The notes beneath the pieces are model-generated. The model made no database searches and was not told the DNA's origin. It saw only the letters and a program-made list of their open reading frames with translations. Of a stretch of DNA of 64,000 nucleotides, positions 61,101-64,000 are shown piece by piece. Positions within the stretch are counted from its first letter, which is position 1. Each line of letters begins with the position of its first letter. A program made the translations under genes and the position numbers. Source of the DNA: Caulochytrium protostelioides (lineage: Eukaryota > Chytridiomycota > Caulochytriomycetes > Caulochytriales > Caulochytriaceae). Location of the stretch: assembly GCA_003615045.1 (NCBI GenBank), contig ML014164.1, positions 49,088-113,087 on the forward strand, written 5' to 3'.

Positions 61101-63772
61101 ATGGATTCCCAACTGATCCAGACAGGTACGACGACGGTCCGACGCCCATGGACCACGGCCATGCGTGGCCCTCCCGCGCGGCATGACTCCGGGGAGGGTG
61201 AGCTCGCCGCCGGCCCTATTCCGATGCCACCCGAGCGACCCCCCTGCCCGGCGATATCGGCGAACCGGGTCGCCCTCGACGGGGCTGCCCCACGCTCTGT
61301 ACAGACGGATCGACCCGACGACTCACACACGTGATCTCTTGCTTTTTGATGGACAATGTCGGCACCTCATCACAACGGGCCTTATCTATGATACCATGAT
61401 GTCCTCTTACCATGATGTCCTCTTACCATGATGACATTATGTCGTGATGCCGTGATACCATGATGATGTTGGTCCCCCCCATGGAACGGTCCGCATGGGA
61501 TCACCCTGATCGGATTTGGTGGGATCGACTCGGATGATGACCGAAACGCCATACCTGGCCTTGCCGTGTCATACTATACCGTGCTATGCCTTGACACGCG
61601 GGATCGTCGGCATCGCTTCGTGTAGTGAACAAGCTGCAGGATGCCTTCTCCACGGTCGGCGTGGCGAACCCCATCGACCTGCCGCAGATCGTCGTCGTGG
61701 GCAGCCAGTCGAGCGGCAAGTCGTCGGTGCTCGAGAACATCGTGGGCCGGGACTTCCTGCCGCGCGGCACGGGTATCGTGACGCGCCGCCCGCTCGTGCT
61801 GCAGCTGATCAACCGGCCGAATGCCAAGGGCGAGGTCGGCGGTGTCGCCGCCGGCGAGATCGCAGCCTCGGATGACAAGGCGGAGTCCTTTGTCGACGCC
61901 GCGTCGTCCCATGCGAACGAAGTCGAGGAGTGGGGCGAGTTCTTGCATCTGCCGAATAAGCGCTTCACGGACTTCTCGCAGATCCGCGACGAGATCGAGC
62001 GCGAGACCGAGGCTAAGACGGGCAAGAATGCGGGGCTGTCCGCGGCGCCCATCAACCTCGCGATCTACTCGCCGAACGTGCTGACGCTGACGCTCGTCGA
62101 CCTGCCCGGCCTCACGAAGGTGCCCGTCGGCGACCAGCCGAAGGACATCGAGCGCCAGATCCGCGACATGATCCTCAAGTACATCGGCAAGAGCAACGCC
62201 ATCATCCTCGCCGTCACGGCGGGCAACACGGATCTGGCCAACTCCGACGGGTTGAAGCTCGCGCGCGAGGTCGACCCCGACGGCGTGCGCACCATCGGCG
62301 TGTTGACCAAGATCGATCTGATGGACCAGGGCACCGACGTCGTCGACATCCTCGCGGGTCGCGTGATCCCCCTCCGTCTCGGCTATGTCCCCGTCGTCAA
62401 CCGCGGCCAGCGCGACATCGAGAGCAAGAAGAAGATCTCGGTCGCGCTGAAGGCCGAACACAGCTTCTTCGAGAACCACCCGTCGTACCGCTCCAAGGCC
62501 CAGTACTGCGGCACGCCCTTCCTGGCGCGCAAGCTGAACATGATCTTGATGCACCACATCCGTAACACGCTGCCAGAAATCAAGGCCAAGATCGGATCCG
62601 GTCTCGCCAAGTACCAGAACGAGCTGATGCAGCTCGGCGACCCGCTCGGCGAGGACAGCTCGAGCCAGCGCAACATCATCCTCAACATCATCACCGAGTT
62701 CACCAGCGAGTACCGCACGATCATCGACGGCACGTCGAACGAGATCAGCGCCGACGAGCTCAGCGGCGGCGCGCGCATCTCGTTTGTCTTCCACGAGATG
62801 TACGGCTCGACGGTCCGCTCGATGGATCCGTTCGACCACATCAAGGACGTCGACATCCGCACCATCCTCTACAACTCGTCGGGATCCTCGCCCGCGCTCT
62901 TTGTCGGCACTGCCGCCTTCGAGGTCCTCGTGAAGCAGCAGATCCGCCGGCTCGAGGACCCGTCGCTCAAGTGCTGCACCATGGTCTACGACGAGCTCGT
63001 CCGCATTCTCAACCGCCTGCTGCAGAAGCCCACGTTCAAGCGCTTCCCGGCCCTGCGCGAGCGCTTCTACCAGACCGTCATCAACTTCTTCAAGAAGTGC
63101 ATGGTCCCGACGCAGCGTCTCGTGACCGACCTCATCAATGCCGAGGCCACCTACGTCAACACGGGCCACCCGGACTTCCTGACGGGCCACAAGGCCATGG
63201 CCATCGTGAGCGACCGCGTCGCCGCGTCGAAGCAGCCCAACGCGCTGCAGAGCGCGCTCGCCGGCGGGCCGCCCCCGGGCGACCCCAAGAACCGGCTTGG
63301 CGCCGGGCCTGGCAACCCCGCCGGCGTCCCGGGCGTCAACTCGCCCGTCCTGCCGGTGCGCGACCCGAACGCCGACCTCATCAATGGCGCCGGCGGCGAG
63401 GGCTTCTTTGGCAGCTTCTTCAACAAGAAAAAGAAGCCCGGGATCATGGAAAGCCCGCCCGTTGTCCTCAAGGCCTCGGGCAATCTGTCGGAGCGCGAGT
63501 ACATGGAGACTGAGGTCATCAAGCTCCTGCTGCTGTCCTACTTCAACATTGTCAAGCGCACGGCCGCGGACCTTGTCCCCAAGGCGATCATGTACAACCT
63601 GGTGCAGCACAGCAAGGAAGAGCTCCAGCGTGAACTGCTCGCCGAGCTCTACAAGGCCGAGGTCTTCGATGACTCGCTCAAGGAAAGTGAGTTTACCCAG
63701 AACCGCCGCAAGGACTGCAAAAAGATGATCGAGGCCCTCCAGAAGGCCGACGAAATCATTGCTGGGATCTAG
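61101..63772 (+). CDS. VPS1: Vps1-type dynamin-related GTPase, two exons with a 25-nt first exon
   Basis: Exon 1 (61101-61125) encodes MDSQLIQT plus one base. A 500-bp intron (61126-61625, GTACGA...GTGTAG) joins in phase to give [12 protein letters not shown], as in the Vps1/Dnm1 N-terminus; exon 2 alone starts at GTG. The product has 723 residues. GTPase motifs: G1 GSQSSGKS (34-41), the switch I Thr in [12 protein letters not shown]3 DLPG (about 167) and G4 TKIDL (about 236). IDLPQI and [13 protein letters not shown] favour Vps1 over the mitochondrial Dnm1. Stalk helices follow, then a Gly/Pro linker (about 540-600, the insert-B position), and a GED from about 620 ([20 protein letters not shown]). 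There is no PH or proline-rich domain. Family roles are vacuolar/endosomal trafficking, peroxisome fission and endocytic scission. Confidence 0.95.
61391..61465. repeat. Tandem repeat inside the dynamin intron
   Basis: Units TACCATGATGTCCTCTT occur twice in full, followed by partial copies (TACCATGATG, GATACCATGATG). The block lies within the 500-bp intron and explains part of its extra length. Confidence 0.8.
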
Positions 63773-64000
63773 ATCGAAACCGCCCATGACCAAAATATAA
63801 ACCGATAACTACAATCAAGCATGACATAACCTACACGGACGATCATACGATCCATGCCGGCCATCCCTGCGGATCATTCCTCCCCTCATCGACATTGTTC
63901 ATCGTCAGGCCGATGCGGCTGCAGATGCGGATGCGATGTTGCGGATGCGGTCGGGCCATTGGCCGGCATCACCTGTCCGCATCGGCGCGTCACCTCTCAC
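63773..64000. other. 3' region of the dynamin gene to the window end
   Basis: This 228 bp follows the Vps1 stop. The first 40 bp are A+T-rich (AAATATAAA near 63793, a possible 3'-end signal), and a GCGGATG-type short repeat appears near 63920-63950. No gene is visible. Confidence 0.4.

Noticed and set aside
1-64000. CRISPR arrays, rRNA genes and virus-like or LTR elements
   Set aside because: No regularly spaced repeats, no rRNA signature and no integrase, capsid or terminal-repeat features were seen in the window.

Overview
This is a G+C-rich (about two-thirds by eye), gene-dense nuclear segment from a fungus. Twenty-three protein genes can be supported, sixteen of them from recognisable families. 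The fungal reading rests on an Nte1-type phospholipase with its membrane anchor and cyclic-nucleotide-like domains, an AP180 protein with NPF motifs and polyglutamine, a Vps1-type dynamin, an SCPx-type thiolase ending in SKL, and short GT-AG introns near 5' ends. A Ttd14-like gene and the high G+C fit an early-diverging, possibly zoosporic (chytrid-like) lineage. The lineage is inference; no marker in the window proves it.

Layout. 1-1369 (-): Ttd14-like P-loop protein, cut by the window edge. 3021-4160 (+): RNase P/MRP subunit Rpp30. 4365-5126 (-): ZNRD2-type zinc-ribbon protein. 6021-6620 (+): ARFRP1/Arl3 GTPase. 6683-7384 (-): ubiquitin C-terminal hydrolase. 7864-13608 (-): Nte1. 15292-18222 (+): long GNAT-domain protein. 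18883-19986 (+): RFC clamp-loader subunit. 20071-21576 (-): Dph1. 22267-23878 (-): peroxisomal thiolase. 25229-28540 (+): CPSF73/Ysh1. 28865-29653 (-): putative secreted Pro/Ser-rich protein. 31018-32669 (-): divergent actin-related protein. 33686-36376 (-): AP180/CALM. 38131-39099 and 39736-40095 (+): two unrecognised genes. 42557-43725 (+): ribosomal protein S21. 43930-48795 (-): formin. 50917-54075 (+): large unrecognised disordered protein. 54299-54706 (-): RNA polymerase II subunit Rpb4. 56810-57592 and 59384-60169 (+): a tandem pair of related signal-peptide/two-helix membrane proteins of unknown function. 61101-63772 (+): Vps1-type dynamin.

These are mostly unrelated housekeeping genes, so no operon logic applies. 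Genes are often convergent with very short shared 3' regions (62, 84, 204, 204, 223 bp). Several genes gain a conserved N-terminus only when a small first exon is joined: Ttd14 (52 nt), Vps1 (25 nt), RPS21 (50 nt), thiolase (75 nt), the actin-related protein (90 nt) and Nte1 (289 nt). These introns run 113-153 bp, except Vps1 (500 bp) and RPS21 (905 bp).

The item most likely to be undescribed is the tandem membrane-protein pair at 56.8-60.2 kb. Its shared core aligns without gaps (22 of 38 residues identical by hand) inside otherwise diverged proteins of nearly equal length. I saw no transposon, virus-like element, CRISPR array, tRNA or rRNA. Long open frames antisense to real genes are G+C-driven shadows and are omitted.
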